From NCBI GenBank assembly GCA_036924285.1, contig JAYKYS010000008.1:21871001-21935000 (forward strand): a DNA stretch of 64,000 nt. Direction: 5' to 3'. The notes beneath the pieces are model-generated. The model saw nothing but the letters and a program-made list of their open reading frames with translations, made no database searches and was not told the DNA's origin. Origin of the DNA: Asterella californica (taxonomy: Eukaryota > Streptophyta > Marchantiopsida > Marchantiales > Aytoniaceae). The translations under genes were made by a program, and so were the position numbers. Below are positions 34,901-45,888 of the stretch, piece after piece (the stretch's first letter is position 1; each line of letters opens with the position of its first letter).

Positions 34901-35026
34901 GGCTATAGCAAAACTGCGGATGCTAAGTCCACAGATGATGAAAACGCGAATGGAAATGGAGGGGGAAATGCTACTCTAGGTCTAGCTGCTCTCTGCTCAG
35001 TTTATGATACCAGTGACTCGGACTAG
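31964..35026 (+). CDS. YJU2: Splicing factor YJU2/CWC16 (CCDC94 family), eight exons, 378 residues
   Basis: CWC16/YJU2 proteins join the spliceosome through the Prp19-associated complex and promote the first transesterification step in the nucleus. Exons: 31964-32161, 32327-32476, 32905-33039, 33347-33412, 33794-33847, 34083-34187, 34294-34432, 34737-35026. All introns are GT-AG; all but the last are phase 0. The product opens [17 protein letters not shown], the family signature. A four-Cys zinc site is formed by C43, C46 ([20 protein letters not shown]) and C80, C83 ([12 protein letters not shown]). A coiled-coil-prone stretch spans about 117-201 ([19 protein letters not shown]). An acidic run lies at 211-220, and a basic, low-complexity C-terminus ends SVYDTSDSD. 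The length fits the family. The start is fixed by the conserved N-terminus. It has no functionally linked neighbour. Confidence 0.96.
32798..32829 (+). repeat. Perfect 13-bp hairpin in intron 2 of YJU2
   Basis: TCGGGTTATCTCA (32798-32810) is exactly inverted at 32817-32829 around AGCTTG. It lies inside the 428-bp second intron, about 75 bp upstream of the 3' splice site at 32904, so it could bring branch region and acceptor closer in the transcript. That effect is inference. Confidence 0.9.
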
Positions 35027-38000
35027 TGAATCAAGGTACGCAAAGACGTGGATGCCTAAACTACGAGTGAAACCTGCTATTCGTCAACCTACCACACCTC
35101 AGTGCTGCATTTTAGATACTGGGATCTACCTCTTAGCTCTCGCACTCTACGTCATGTTTACTCTGGCTGTCTTTTACAAGCTCAGTCTTTGGTAACAGCT
35201 CTCGCACTCATGACCTCAGCAGCCTTTGCCCCAGCCAAGTGGTTGACTTCGTTGATGTGGCACTGAATCATGCCAGTACCACGAAGTTCTATAAGAAGCG
35301 GGTTCCTGGAGAAGTCTAGTGTTAATGATCCGAGTTTCGCTATCCGAAGGGAACGACCTATACGTTCCGCTACTAGACTCCCGTTTCGAGGTATAAGGAG
35401 ACCTGCTGTGGTTACTTGAGCATTTGGTTAGTACTATTAGTCGACGGTTAGGGTCGTGGGATGAGTGTGATGCTCTGAAGTGGGATTGGTTCTGTTGTGC
35501 CACAAATCTTTTTCACACTGGTATTTTATCGTGATCGCGAATGTTAAAACTCTCAGTGATGGTCTAGAGATTGATGTACATGTGTAGTGTATTTGCTCTC
35601 ATGTGTGCTTCATAAGTGAAATGATCATGCGATTCACACGTGACTCCAAGTTGATTACTCGAAGCTCCATTTATTTGCTGTGACGTCCTTGTGATTGCAG
35701 AGATTCTATGCAGAATAAGTAAGGACAGCACGGAGAGGATTAACCAACGTTTGAAGTTGAGTATGAATTTTAGTAGAAGGAAACCTCAGTACGACTTCAG
35801 CAAAGATGGAAGAAACCGTTGGTAGTTTGTTCCTCCTGTTGTTATGCACCAGCACCGCAGTTCCTCTCCTTTGACCTGTGCTGGTCTACTTCGACTTCTG
35901 TTGGCAAGCTTGCTTCTACAGTGGTCTAGATCATGCCTGACGATCTGACAATTGCCTGAGGCCTGTTCAGGTACACAAAGTGTATATGTCCTGATACTAC
36001 ATGAAGATACCTGAGCTTGTCATGTGCTCTGTTAAGTGTTGTTCAGTCAGATTGTCTCAGTTGTCCTCATTTGTTATTACAAGATCAACAATATCATGCT
36101 GTATTTTACAAATGTCTGCTTTACATGGTCTGCTGTCTACATGGTCAATGCTTTCTCTGCCTGTAAAATGGTAGCAACGCTCACGTGCACGTGGAAGCCA
36201 GAAAAGCTTGCGCATCTTCTCAAGAAGGTTGGTTTTCTAGTGGAACTGTCCGTCTGACGGGGACATTATGACAAGTGAGACTTGGTGTAGGATCGTATAA
36301 TCAACATCATGTCAAAGTTCAGCAATAAGATCTTAGTGAAAGTATATCACACAACGAACTTAGTGGCCACTAATGGGCTTTCCCCGTATCGGTCTGTTGG
36401 ACAATCAGCATATATGGCGTCGACAGAGCAGATCTCTCATAAATCTGCCAAACTTACTAAGTTAAGCAGTCTCCCATCAAAGGTAGCATATGGAACAGAG
36501 TCAACATTAAACAAAGTGCAAGGGACACTCTTTGAGGAAAAGAGTGCTATCGTGCTGTGCAGATTTTCTGTGGAGTGAAACCAGTGCAGAAAGCCAAAAA
36601 CTTCAATCAAAAGCTTTGCGTACCCGAACATTATGGGAATTGTTCCGAACGAACCCCTGACCTTGACAGATGCTGAGATCGAATACCAGGCAGACGATCC
36701 ATGCACTACGAAGGAGAGGAGAGCATAACGCAAGTAGTTCCTGTGTCTAAGTGAAGTTTGAAGGCAATGACAACAAACGGAATTTATCACGGATCGTTAC
36801 AAGGGAGACTTCGAGTTACTGGCTTTCATACACTGTTTAGACCCCGTGCCTCTCACTCCACTGTTGTAAGAGTAAGAATTGTGCAAACTCAACGGGCACA
36901 ATCGTATTCTCCCGAAAGAAAGCGCGCTTGAGCTCAGCGCAGAACAGCGGGGACATAATGGACGAAACAGTAGTCTATGCGGATCTGAAAGCGAATAATG
37001 TTGTCACATAATATTAAACATCCTTGCGTCCGAGAGGTGGGAGTGCCACTGGAGGAGAAAACGAGACGCACTGAAGAGGCCTGTGGGGATTGCCACTAGA
37101 GGAGAGGACGTGGGTTTTAGTTGTATGATCTTCCATATCTACTCACGTGTAACTAGATACTCCAAGAATTGAGTACTGTACTCCTCTTGAAATGACAGGC
37201 ATTGTACATTCCAAGGATAAGAAGCTCCGATACAATGTGGGAAATAGTATCACTGCACGCTGGCTGAGACTGTCACTTCGCTTCATCTTAGGTACGCGTT
37301 TTAGTCGGCCTGGTGCTTCATCTAATTATGATAACTTCCAATATCTTTTCAGAACGGAGAACCGACAATGGTTTAAGAGTAGCATTAGCATGACTACATT
37401 GATGTTCTTGACTAGATTGAGGTCCACCTTCCGCTTCATCTTAACAGTTGTAGAGGTCGCCTCTGACCAGGCGAAGAACAAGTGAAATCCAGAAACACAC
37501 ATAGCCCCCACCAACTGCCAACAGCTAAGCAACTTTGACCCTGACCAGTCAAACAAAACGGCAAGTTTTATGACTCCCATGACCGACAAAGAGCTCTCCA
37601 GTTCTGTTGAATTCTGTTCATCATGTCCCTTCCAGTTCTTTCTTGTCTTGGCAGCTAGGGCAGACGATGGGGTCAACTGTAAACTGAATCGTGGCTTCCC
37701 GAGGAAAACGGTTATCCATACAAGCGAGTAATTACAGAGGTGAGTCCCGCTCTTATATTTCATGATCTTTAGAATGCTTCAAACGACAGTAAAATACGGC
37801 AGCAGTCTTGTTGTGCAATGATTCTCTCTAGGCTGTGTTCGACACGTGTATCATCGTTGTCCTCAATCACCTGCCAGATTGGAAACCTAAACTGTAAAGT
37901 TTGGAGCACTTTGATGTGCGCATGTTGTTGTTTTCTTTGTGAAGAAAACTCTTGCACGAGCGAATATGATAGAAGAAAAATAGTTCCTCCTTTTCTCTCT

Positions 38001-38387
38001 CACTGTGCTCCTCTTCGAACATATTTCTAGGGAGTCAGCAAGACACCGAGCAGATTCCCACTACATATCGTACCTTATCCGGTCCTTGATTTCTGGTCCA
38101 GCCGATATTCAAGAAATGCCTGAAAAGGGCAGACGAGGAAGAAAGTCCATCGTGCACGAAGAACAACTAGGCAAAAAACTGAACCAATCTCTTCTCTCCT
38201 CTTTGCTAACTAAGCACTTATATGTATATATAACAAGATCCTCCAGCAAGCTTCCTTTTCTGGCAACAACAAATCTCCTGGTTGATATCAAGTGGACGCA
38301 CCATTCCGGGGCTCCATCATCTTCAGAATGAGCACTTGCTCTGTACAATAATATATCAAAACATCGTGAGAGATAAGGCATAATCGA
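35027..38387. other. YJU2 3' region and intergenic spacer
   Basis: The first several hundred bases are probably 3' untranslated sequence. Beyond about 35700 only short overlapping frames occur on both strands (such as 37326-37763 minus and 38005-38331 plus), without recognisable domains. No RNA gene is seen. Confidence 0.45.
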
Positions 38388-38733
38388 TCAATCAGTCACG
38401 CAAAAAGCTGTAGTATGGTACAAGGAGAGTGATCCGATTGTGGCTGCTATCTTCTGGAAGACGAGAACTTTCAACGAACTTGCGCAGCCGCGGCCTCACT
38501 GTTACTACGAAGGAACTGTCCAAGTGAAGACGTTCTTGATTCCACGGCAGAGAGCTGCTCAGCTGCTCGACCTTCAGCACTTTGCGCTAAGGGAATGCAA
38601 AAGAGTTCTGCTATCACGGAGAATCGCAGCGAGCCCGGCCCCGGAACAGAGTCCAGAACCGAAGTGGCGTGGTAGGCCAACAACGCTACCAACAACTGAT
38701 CACGAGGTCGACGTGATCAACTTGGTAGCGTAG
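38388..38733 (+). CDS. Possible coding exon of an unrecognised gene
   Basis: From about 38388 a plus-strand frame without a nearby upstream ATG stays open to a TAG at 38731. It reads AVVWYKESDPIVAAIFWKT, continues through LIPRQRAAQLLDLQHFAL and ends in a Pro/Arg-rich tail. The first half looks protein-like, but no family is recognised. The frame could start at a GTG at 38440 or be an internal exon. The opposite strand is also open (38695-38471), which weakens the case. Confidence 0.22.
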
Positions 38734-38817
38734 CGAACCTACCCCGTCTCCTGCGGTCTTCTGACCACGGTTCGGAATCACTCTGCCTGTGAAATACTGT
38801 AATACAGTTCCTGAAGC

Positions 38818-38964
38818 AGGCCCAGCCAAGGTTTTTCCTGCTTACCTGTAATTTTCCGGCGTTTTTGACAATTGACGGATTATTGTGTTAATTCACCGGC
38901 GATTTTTAGCAAATCTCGAGTACATTTTACACGGGATGCCGTATCTAGTCGGGCGCTGACCTGG
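38818..38964 (+). repeat. Dispersed repeat R2, copy 1 (inverted partner at 56798-57030)
   Basis: Contains AGCAGGCCCAGCC, TTTTTCCTGCTTACCTGT, TTCCGGCGTTTTTGACAATT, TTAATTCACCGGCGATTTTT and ACACGGGATGCCG in order. The reverse complement of the same series occurs at 56798-57030, which has an extra ~80 bp in the middle. The sequence is non-coding. Confidence 0.85.
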
Positions 38965-39165
38965 AGGATGTTGTCCATCTAGACCCTGCCGGTTACCGGT
39001 CTTACCGTGGGTCTATTTTGTCCATCCCACGATGTCTCCGGCAATACCCTTACATAATGCTCCAACGCTCCAGCACGAGCCTAATAGCGAATAATATACA
39101 TCCCAAGCGTACTTCTGCAGAATGAAAGGAAAACGACAACCAAAAATCAAGGGGTTAATCCTACT

Positions 39166-39236
39166 GTTTTCCAGAAATAGATAACACACTATATCTCCGT
39201 GGTTTTCCAGAAATAGATAATACACTGTATCTCTTT
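39166..39236. repeat. 36-bp tandem duplication
   Basis: GTTTTCCAGAAATAGATAA with its flanks occurs at 39166 and again at 39202, a period of 36 bp with few differences. Confidence 0.85.
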
Positions 39237-39244
39237 GTATATAA

Positions 39245-39335
39245 CAGGAACTGTGTGTAGTGCGTTGGAAACGAGCTGGGCCTAGGGATGAGATGGTGAG
39301 GGTTCGAGCCTCTGTACAGGCATGTAGAGCTATAA
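39245..39335 (+). repeat. Possible tRNA-derived SINE-like segment
   Basis: GGTTCGAGCC at 39301-39310 fits the RNA polymerase III B box and forms a short T-arm-like stem (GAGG/CCTC) around GTTCGAG. About 25 bp upstream, GAGCTGGGCCTAGGG is a weak A-box-like sequence. A complete tRNA cloverleaf does not form, so it is not called a tRNA gene. The B box is the main evidence. Confidence 0.3.
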
Positions 39336-39443
39336 TGAAAAAAAATCAAACTGTATCTCCTCGGAGGGGTGTCTTGGAATTTAATTAATCTGAAATGATT
39401 AGTGAGGTGTCATTTGAGGTGATAATTTGACGACAGAGAAATC

Positions 39444-39527
39444 AGAGGGGTAATTGAAAAATTAAAACAGAGTTAGAGTAATTGAAAGGACTTAGAGGGG
39501 TAATTGAAAAATTAAAACAGAGTTAGA
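39444..39527. repeat. 50-bp period tandem duplication
   Basis: AGAGGGGTAATTGAAAAATT plus AAAACAGAGTTAGA occurs at 39444 and identically at 39494. Confidence 0.88.
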
Positions 39528-39846
39528 ATATTCTAAAAAGACATCTGATTGGTTGTGAAGAAAAATAATATGTTCAGGAAATGCAAAAGTGCTGTAATAC
39601 TTGAACTGAACTGGGGCTAGGCCCAATATACATAGATACTGGGAGCGAATAGTGGATACCACGAAATATATAGTTAATCTTTTCTTATATATTGAATACC
39701 ACTCATTTGAAGCTCCAACCTGCGCAAGAAATATCTAGGCATGACAATACCCCGGAGAGACTCAGTTACTTCCGTCTGGCTCTTAGTTCTTTGGAAAATT
39801 TAGACGTACAACGTAAGAATCTTTTCTCAAACTGCCAGCAGCGCGG

Positions 39847-39986
39847 ATGAAAGGTAAGAACGTTTGCAGCTCAAACTGCAATCATTTTTCGTGTTTTTGA
39901 GGATGTATTTTTAGTTTTTCGTTGCTATGCATTTGCATGACTAACCGTAGATTCTGCAGAAGTGAGACAAAGAAAAGGAAGAGAAG
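39847..39986 (+). CDS. Possible first two mini-exons of an unrecognised gene
   Basis: ATGAAAG at 39847-39853 is followed by a good donor (GTAAGA). The intron runs to TTCTGCAG at 39959, and the next exon 39960-39986 ends at another donor (GTGAGA). Spliced, the frame reads MKEVRQRKGRE, very basic. No third exon could be found before the dispersed repeat at 40.26 kb. The call rests only on splice signals in the right phase; there is no homology support. Confidence 0.15.
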
Positions 39987-40264
39987 GTGAGATATTTTTG
40001 TCGTTTTCATTCCATACAGACAGATTTTCGATATAAAGTCCAGGTGCACCGTTATATGCCTTGTGAACTAGAGGATTTCATTCTGAGATGTGCTGTCTGA
40101 AGGCAAAGAAATTAAACAATTAGACATAAATTTATTTTTGCTGATAAGATTTCTTTACAAGAACCGAATGTGTTGAATTAAGATTTAAATCGAAGCTCTC
40201 ACATAGCTTTACAATATGTTTTTAACTTCATAATTTATTATTCAACAACCATTGAAAAATGTCA

Positions 40265-40442
40265 ACGTTACTACAAGTGCTCTGGGTAACCCAGAAGACC
40301 TTATTTTACGGGTTTATGTTCAGAAAACTGAAAAATTTAACCGTTATGCAGAAAATACTTTTGGTGACTAAGTCTTCATCTCAACTTGGAATCTGTGAAA
40401 TAAAAAATGAAATTAAAACTATTCATCATCTTTACAAGTTAT
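40265..40442 (+). repeat. Dispersed repeat R1, copy 1 (plus)
   Basis: Starts near ACAAGTGCTCTGGGTAACCC and ends TTACAAGTTATGA. It is homologous to 48335-48480 (plus), 51838-51990 (minus) and 57597-57757 (plus), with the palindromic start also at 18288. A short frame over it (ending SSQLGICEIKN then EIKTIHHLYKL) resembles one in the 51.8 kb copy. No transposase or RNA polymerase III promoter is evident. Confidence 0.8.
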
Positions 40443-40459
40443 GATTCATCTCAAAACAA

Positions 40460-42386
40460 ACTACTCAGAAAAAAAATACTTTTTTTTACTTTTGTACTCA
40501 GACTTCGAGTTTATATAAATATTTGGAGATTCTTTGAAACAAAACAATATATTTTCTCTAACCTATAATAAACAGAAAAAAAAAGAATACTTTTTCTTCA
40601 CTTTTATAGCTGCAACTAGGGTTTAATGTAACATATTTACATCTAAACTATGAGTTTTTATCTAGTATAGTTTTGTTGTACGTTTAAACTAGTTTGAACT
40701 TTCTCTTGGAGAGATTATGCATAGCTATGTTTCAATAGTGAATCTCATAATAAACAAAGATCACTTATAAGATCACCTCTCATACATCAGATATATATAA
40801 GATTTGTGATCTATTGACGTTTGATATTTTAACATTAATTTAATTAATTAATATTTGATATTTAAAGACGGATTACTTTAAAACTAAGGATTGCAAAACT
40901 TAGCCACGATTTTGTCGTCAACTTCTGGGTGCTTGGCCCTTTGGGACCCTTTTTCCCTTGTTCTGCTTGATGGCTCTTCCGAAAGTTCCGATTTGTTTGG
41001 AATTCATGGCGACGCTTCTTTCATGTGTAGAGTGAAGTATGCAGAAAAGACGAAAAGCTCTTGTCTTTCGTTCGCACATGACGGACGTCACAGACTTCGC
41101 TATTTTGACGTATGACGGTATTCAAGATCCAAATTTGTTTCCAAACTTCGAACTGGATGTAGTACAAAATAGATACAATAAATACATACGTTAACTACAG
41201 TCAGCCAAAAACGGCAAAGTAACAAAAAGCAGTAACTGCCAATCAAATGCTCGGATCACAGGAACGACTAGCGCCGGGATGCGTTACGTGTCGTAATCCC
41301 GCTAGTGGAGAACATACGTTAGTACGAATGCTAACTGGGTTATCAGGTCAGCGCGATTCCACTACCGCTGTGCGCGGAGGTTGGCTTGTGATGGTCACGC
41401 ATGGGCGAACCGGTTTCTCACGGGCGGGGTGGTGTAATCCCTGGAAGAGCAAAAGCTCCACGGCGTAAATAGCCCTAAAAGAAAATCAAACAAAAAAGTA
41501 TAAACTGGGAAACGCGGTATGTAGTTGTCCGACACGATGCGTACAAAAGAAGAAAAGATTACTAACCGGATGGGACGACCGGTCACCCGGGCAGGAAACG
41601 GATACGGAGGAGGAAATGGAGCAGCTGCAGAGTGCAGAGTCGAGCTTGGACTGCAGTGAGCGGATGGGATCCGATCGAAGTCGAAGAAGTAGGACGAACA
41701 TTGTGGAGATTGAATTCGGAGTTCCCAAAGCGAAATGAGCGCTCCGTAAGTACGGAGATAACTGGAAACTGCTGAGAAGGCAATTTTTAGGCGAATTTGT
41801 GGTAGTTGTATTTGTGGCGTGTTTAGAAAGTATCTTGAGCGTCGGGCTTGACAGCATGATGTACCACGTAGTACGTTCGGCAGGTGCAGAAGGAAATCAA
41901 GCGAACAGCGATTTCGCGCGTGAACAATGGCAAGAATCCCGCCTGCAACACAAGATGAATCACATGGTGCGGAGACAGATTGCCCCGACAGAGCAGCAGC
42001 TAGGAAGCGCTGGAGTCGTGGCTTTTTGGACTCTGAAGATTTCTCATTTGAGCCGTCCTGAATCATCAGGAATCGCTCAAATAGCAGCGACTAAATTCTC
42101 TCTCGTCTCATTCATTGTGCGCACTGCGCACTGACCGTCCCCACGGTAGGAAGAAAAAAACTTACAATTAGAGTTCATCTGACTTCTCGACCATGAGGTG
42201 AGAGAGCGAGAGAGAGAGAGATAGGGAGCGCGCGTTGCTCATTCGACACTAAATTCATTGGACAAGAATTCGACGACGACGACAACACATTCTACAACCA
42301 GGAAAACTGTTCACAATCGTCGGATCGTGATAGATTGAACGAGTTCGATTCACAGGGCAGCAGAGAGACGGCAGACGCCTCGAACG
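40460..42386. other. Spacer and upstream region of the Arg/Ser-rich gene
   Basis: A+T-rich to about 40900, then more balanced. A 223-codon minus-strand frame (42066-41395) has no recognisable domain and overlaps frames on both strands; I do not call it a gene. A GA-rich tract at 42199-42222 and a three-codon upstream frame (ATGAGGTGA at 42193) lie within the probable promoter or 5' untranslated region of the next gene. Confidence 0.45.
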
Positions 42387-43607
42387 ATGCCTATGTCCAG
42401 GCGCAAGAGGATTCTGAGAGCAATCATCAAGGGCAAAGTTCGTGACGCATTTTTCCGCAACACTTACGAGAGACTTGAAGACACAACTACTCATCGCCAT
42501 GACTCCGATGCGGATATGGATGTCGCTCGATCGCGGATTAGTTCTGGCTCTTCGAAAGAATATTGTCGGTCCAGGAGTAATGCTGGCCACGGACCCAAGA
42601 TGTTCAGCCGATCCAGAAGCAGCTCTGGTTCATCTAAGCACAGCAGTTCTGGTTCCTCCAGGCGCTCGACCCACTCAGTCATAGCCCTTGATGGCCGATT
42701 GCTCAAGCGCAATGATAGTTCTACCTTTCGGCCACCGGAGTTTAGTAGGTCTTGCAGTAGATCGGACTTCAGCAGATCGACTAGTGGTTCTAATTCCTCA
42801 AAGCACAGTATTATTAGTTCATGTTCTTCCAGGGATCTCACTCGGTCCAGAAGCAGCTGCGGTTCTTCGAGACACGCATTCAGCGTCGTCGGACTGGGAA
42901 ATCGACTGCTGAAGCGGAGTGATCCCATTAATATCAGGAGAAGAGATCGATTCCTCAGGAGAACCGATTCTCTGGTGCCGAAAAAATTCCACGTTCAGTT
43001 GGGAGTAAATACCTCGAACTCACCTCCTCTCACTCGCGAGGATTCGTTCGGAGGACTGAATTGGTCCAAGCCCCCTCCGAACATGAAGCTCAAACATGTG
43101 GACTCCCTCGTTATCATAAGCGCCAGGATACAGCCCCCTGTGCGCATACGCGACAGCGAGAAAGCATACGCAGAGGTTGCGAAACACCGTTCTTTCAAGC
43201 GCATTGACTCTCTTCGTTCCTTCAAGCGCGTAGATCCGGTCCGAGCTCTGAAGCGCTTGGAGTCTGTCAGAGCAATGCAGCCTCAGCCTCATCAATACAG
43301 GAGGCTGATAAGATCAAAAAACATCACCCGGAAGGCGCGACTTTGGAAGGCGGGACGCGGCGTGGTGCACTTTCACGTAGGCTTGAGCAGGTTGGGGCCG
43401 AGGCGCCCTCGGGATTGCTACATAAGAGCCATGCTGAAGGCAGCCGAAGACCGTGTAAGTTTCGAGAGGGAAGCAGCGACTGCTTTCGATGAGGCCCCGA
43501 AAGTTGTTAAGTTCGGCCCTGTCCATGTAAACGAGATCGAGGAAGAAGTTGGCTTCTGCCGCAATGTCATGTTATTCTACCACAGATCTGTCAGTTCAGT
43601 GTGTTGA
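42387..43607 (+). CDS. Arg/Ser-rich orphan protein with a candidate PP1-docking motif, 406 residues
   Basis: A single-exon ATG frame of 406 codons, much longer than any chance frame nearby. I do not recognise the family. Residues 1-30 are basic and helical (MPMSRRKRILRAIIKGKVRD). Residues 48-165 are an Arg/Ser-rich region with repeats such as SRSRSSSGSSKHSSSGSSRR and SRSSCGSSRH. A block LDGRLLKRND at 101-110 is echoed as LGNRLLKRSD at 170-179. Residues 186-297 hold repeated basic-x-x-(S/D) segments (RRTDSL, KHVDSL, KRIDSL, KRVDPV, KRLESV), likely kinase sites. Residues 371-386, PKVVKFGPVHVNEIEE, fit the K/R-x-V-x-F docking pattern for protein phosphatase 1. A plausible role is a phosphorylation-regulated scaffold; this is inference. 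Start could be Met1 or Met3. Confidence 0.7.
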   Translation: MPMSRRKRILRAIIKGKVRDAFFRNTYERLEDTTTHRHDSDADMDVARSRISSGSSKEYCRSRSNAGHGPKMFSRSRSSSGSSKHSSSGSSRRSTHSVIALDGRLLKRNDSSTFRPPEFSRSCSRSDFSRSTSGSNSSKHSIISSCSSRDLTRSRSSCGSSRHAFSVVGLGNRLLKRSDPINIRRRDRFLRRTDSLVPKKFHVQLGVNTSNSPPLTREDSFGGLNWSKPPPNMKLKHVDSLVIISARIQPPVRIRDSEKAYAEVAKHRSFKRIDSLRSFKRVDPVRALKRLESVRAMQPQPHQYRRLIRSKNITRKARLWKAGRGVVHFHVGLSRLGPRRPRDCYIRAMLKAAEDRVSFEREAATAFDEAPKVVKFGPVHVNEIEEEVGFCRNVMLFYHRSVSSVC

Positions 43608-45856
43608 TCTGGTGCTGATGGAAATTCATTCCTGTCAGCTGGCTATAGCAGTACAGTAGATGTAAAGTTTAGACGAAGTAGAAGCTACTTTGAGGTCCTC
43701 TTTAAGAATACAGACCTAGAGACGAGACGACAGACAGGTAGGTAGTGTTTTGCAGCTATACCAGGCCGCTGGCCTTTTTAGTCTAGGTGTAGAAGTAGGT
43801 TTTTGGAACCTGCCTCATGAGAGTAATCAGTGAATGAATTAAAAATGGTGTTTAATCAGGAATGCCACCGGAGCCATTTGTTCTACAGCAGCTCCGGAGG
43901 CTCAGTTTTCAGAGCTCTGGCTAGAAGGCTCATCTTATCGGGTGGAATTGTACACTAGTAGGTTGACGGTCAGCACACGGCATGGTCATATGGGCCAACA
44001 CGCACACATGCATATGCCACAGTTCGATGACACTTACGACGGCCGAAAATGGGAATTGGGTATCGGGTAGACTCCGGCCAGAACCTGCAGCTATGACCTT
44101 TCCTAAGGTATGTGAAACATGTGAGGATTCGGTATCCTAACTTGGCCTTTCTGTGAAGTAGAGGTAGTGATTGCTAAACTCTTGATACCATCATCATCAT
44201 CATCATCAAGGGTAAGATCGGCAAGCTGGTGCGACTCTATCCGTATGCTCTGTTCCGTAGAGCACGTCAGTTTACACCTATTTAGAGTAGTAAGACTCAG
44301 TTCTCAAGCACGATGGGGAAATACCACACCCCAGTGGAGGAGTGGATTCACCTTGAAGCCTCTCTCTCGCGATACTCAACGAGAGGAACGAGCGAGCAGC
44401 GTAATGTCTTGACGTGCCAGTAGTATATCGGCAGTTTCATACTGATATTGCTGTCATGCTGTACTTACAAGGGTTGTTTGACCTTTACATCAATATCGGC
44501 ACGGAACTACCTGAGGATTATTTAGTAGGGAGGCTAGGCTAGATAAGGAGAAGGAAAATTGCAGTAACATAACGAGGCTGGCGAGCTTCTCAGTAATCCT
44601 CGTGCATAGGTGAGAATTATGACCAAAACCTTGAGGCATGTACTTGAAGGTCTCTCGGTAATATATGTAATAAATCTGTGCACTGATCCTAGAGAGGTGA
44701 CATGGATATTCTTCCTACTCTGCGTTTTCTACTGTAGTGTGCTAGCCTCTAGCGAATTGACTGACTGCTCCTTACTGACGCCTCCATTGTCGTAAACCAA
44801 CCCCTTTGCCCTGCAGGAGCACATAAGGGATGAAGAACTCCGATGAATTGGAGCACGACTGTCACATGTATAGGTGTGGGCGAGCGTGAAGTTGTAGGGT
44901 CCCGGTCTGCTTCACCAACTGCAGCTGCTCACGGGTGCAGAAGAGACTCTAAACTTGTTCTTAGTTCTAATCCATTTGGACGGTAAAGCATTGCGATGTC
45001 AGTGACCTGTTTCTTTTTCAGCTGTGTGTCTGTCAAGGCTTTTATATTGGACGCGGGACAAAGTGGGGCAGTAGTTGTGGGGCACAACTACTGCAATGAC
45101 TTATGAAGCTTGAGCTCGTGAACTCTGTCAGGCCTTTTTATGCTTATACCATGATGTTGGTAGGTTTTCTATTTCTTCATATATAAATCTCATATTTGAA
45201 ATTGATGCAGCAGAGCCCGGACAGGCGTTGTTGATGGGTATCGCCAGACGGCGAAATGAAGAAGCTTGCGAGTGTCGCTTTGGTTTTTTGCTGATCGACA
45301 GAAGCGGGAACAGGACAACAATGAAATCGTAAGATTCTCGAAATGATTTTGATTCTCTCGCACGTGGACTCTCTCTACTAGTCTCTAGTCCATATGGACG
45401 GCCTATGAGATGCAGGGTACTGTTCAACTCCCTGGCAGCGACAAAAAAGTGCATGGATGCAGGAGGATTTTACCGGTGCGGCGGTGTAATCGGGCATGTG
45501 AGAAAATCCATCTCAGGTTTCTCCTGAGTATCACACACGCTCGTGCACACAGCGCTGTGTGGTGAACGGGAGGAATTCTTTACAGCGTCTTCCTGCTGGC
45601 CAGCATTTGTTCCCATGGAGCAGGATGTGAAAAGCGGAATTCATGACGCAACACTGCATCTTCAGCGTCGCTAATGCTGTAGTTGTTGGTCAGTCTCCTG
45701 CTACAAGCTTCTAAATCTAAGTAGCTCTGTTACACCTCATACAGTACACCGCAAGCTCCAATCTTGTGAAGACTCTGCTCAATCAATCGCATGCAACTTT
45801 TTCTCACACGCTTGAAACCCATCGAAAAGTTCATGTTGTTCAGATCTCATTTGCTT

Positions 45857-45888
<32 letters not shown>

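Noticed and set aside
39245..39335. tRNA gene suggested by GGTTCGAGCC
   Set aside because: The T-arm-like part is present but no acceptor stem or anticodon arm pairs correctly, so only a tRNA-derived repeat is proposed.
41395..42066. 223-codon minus-strand frame upstream of the Arg/Ser-rich gene
   Set aside because: No recognisable domain, it overlaps other frames on both strands, and it lies over the probable promoter of a plus-strand gene.
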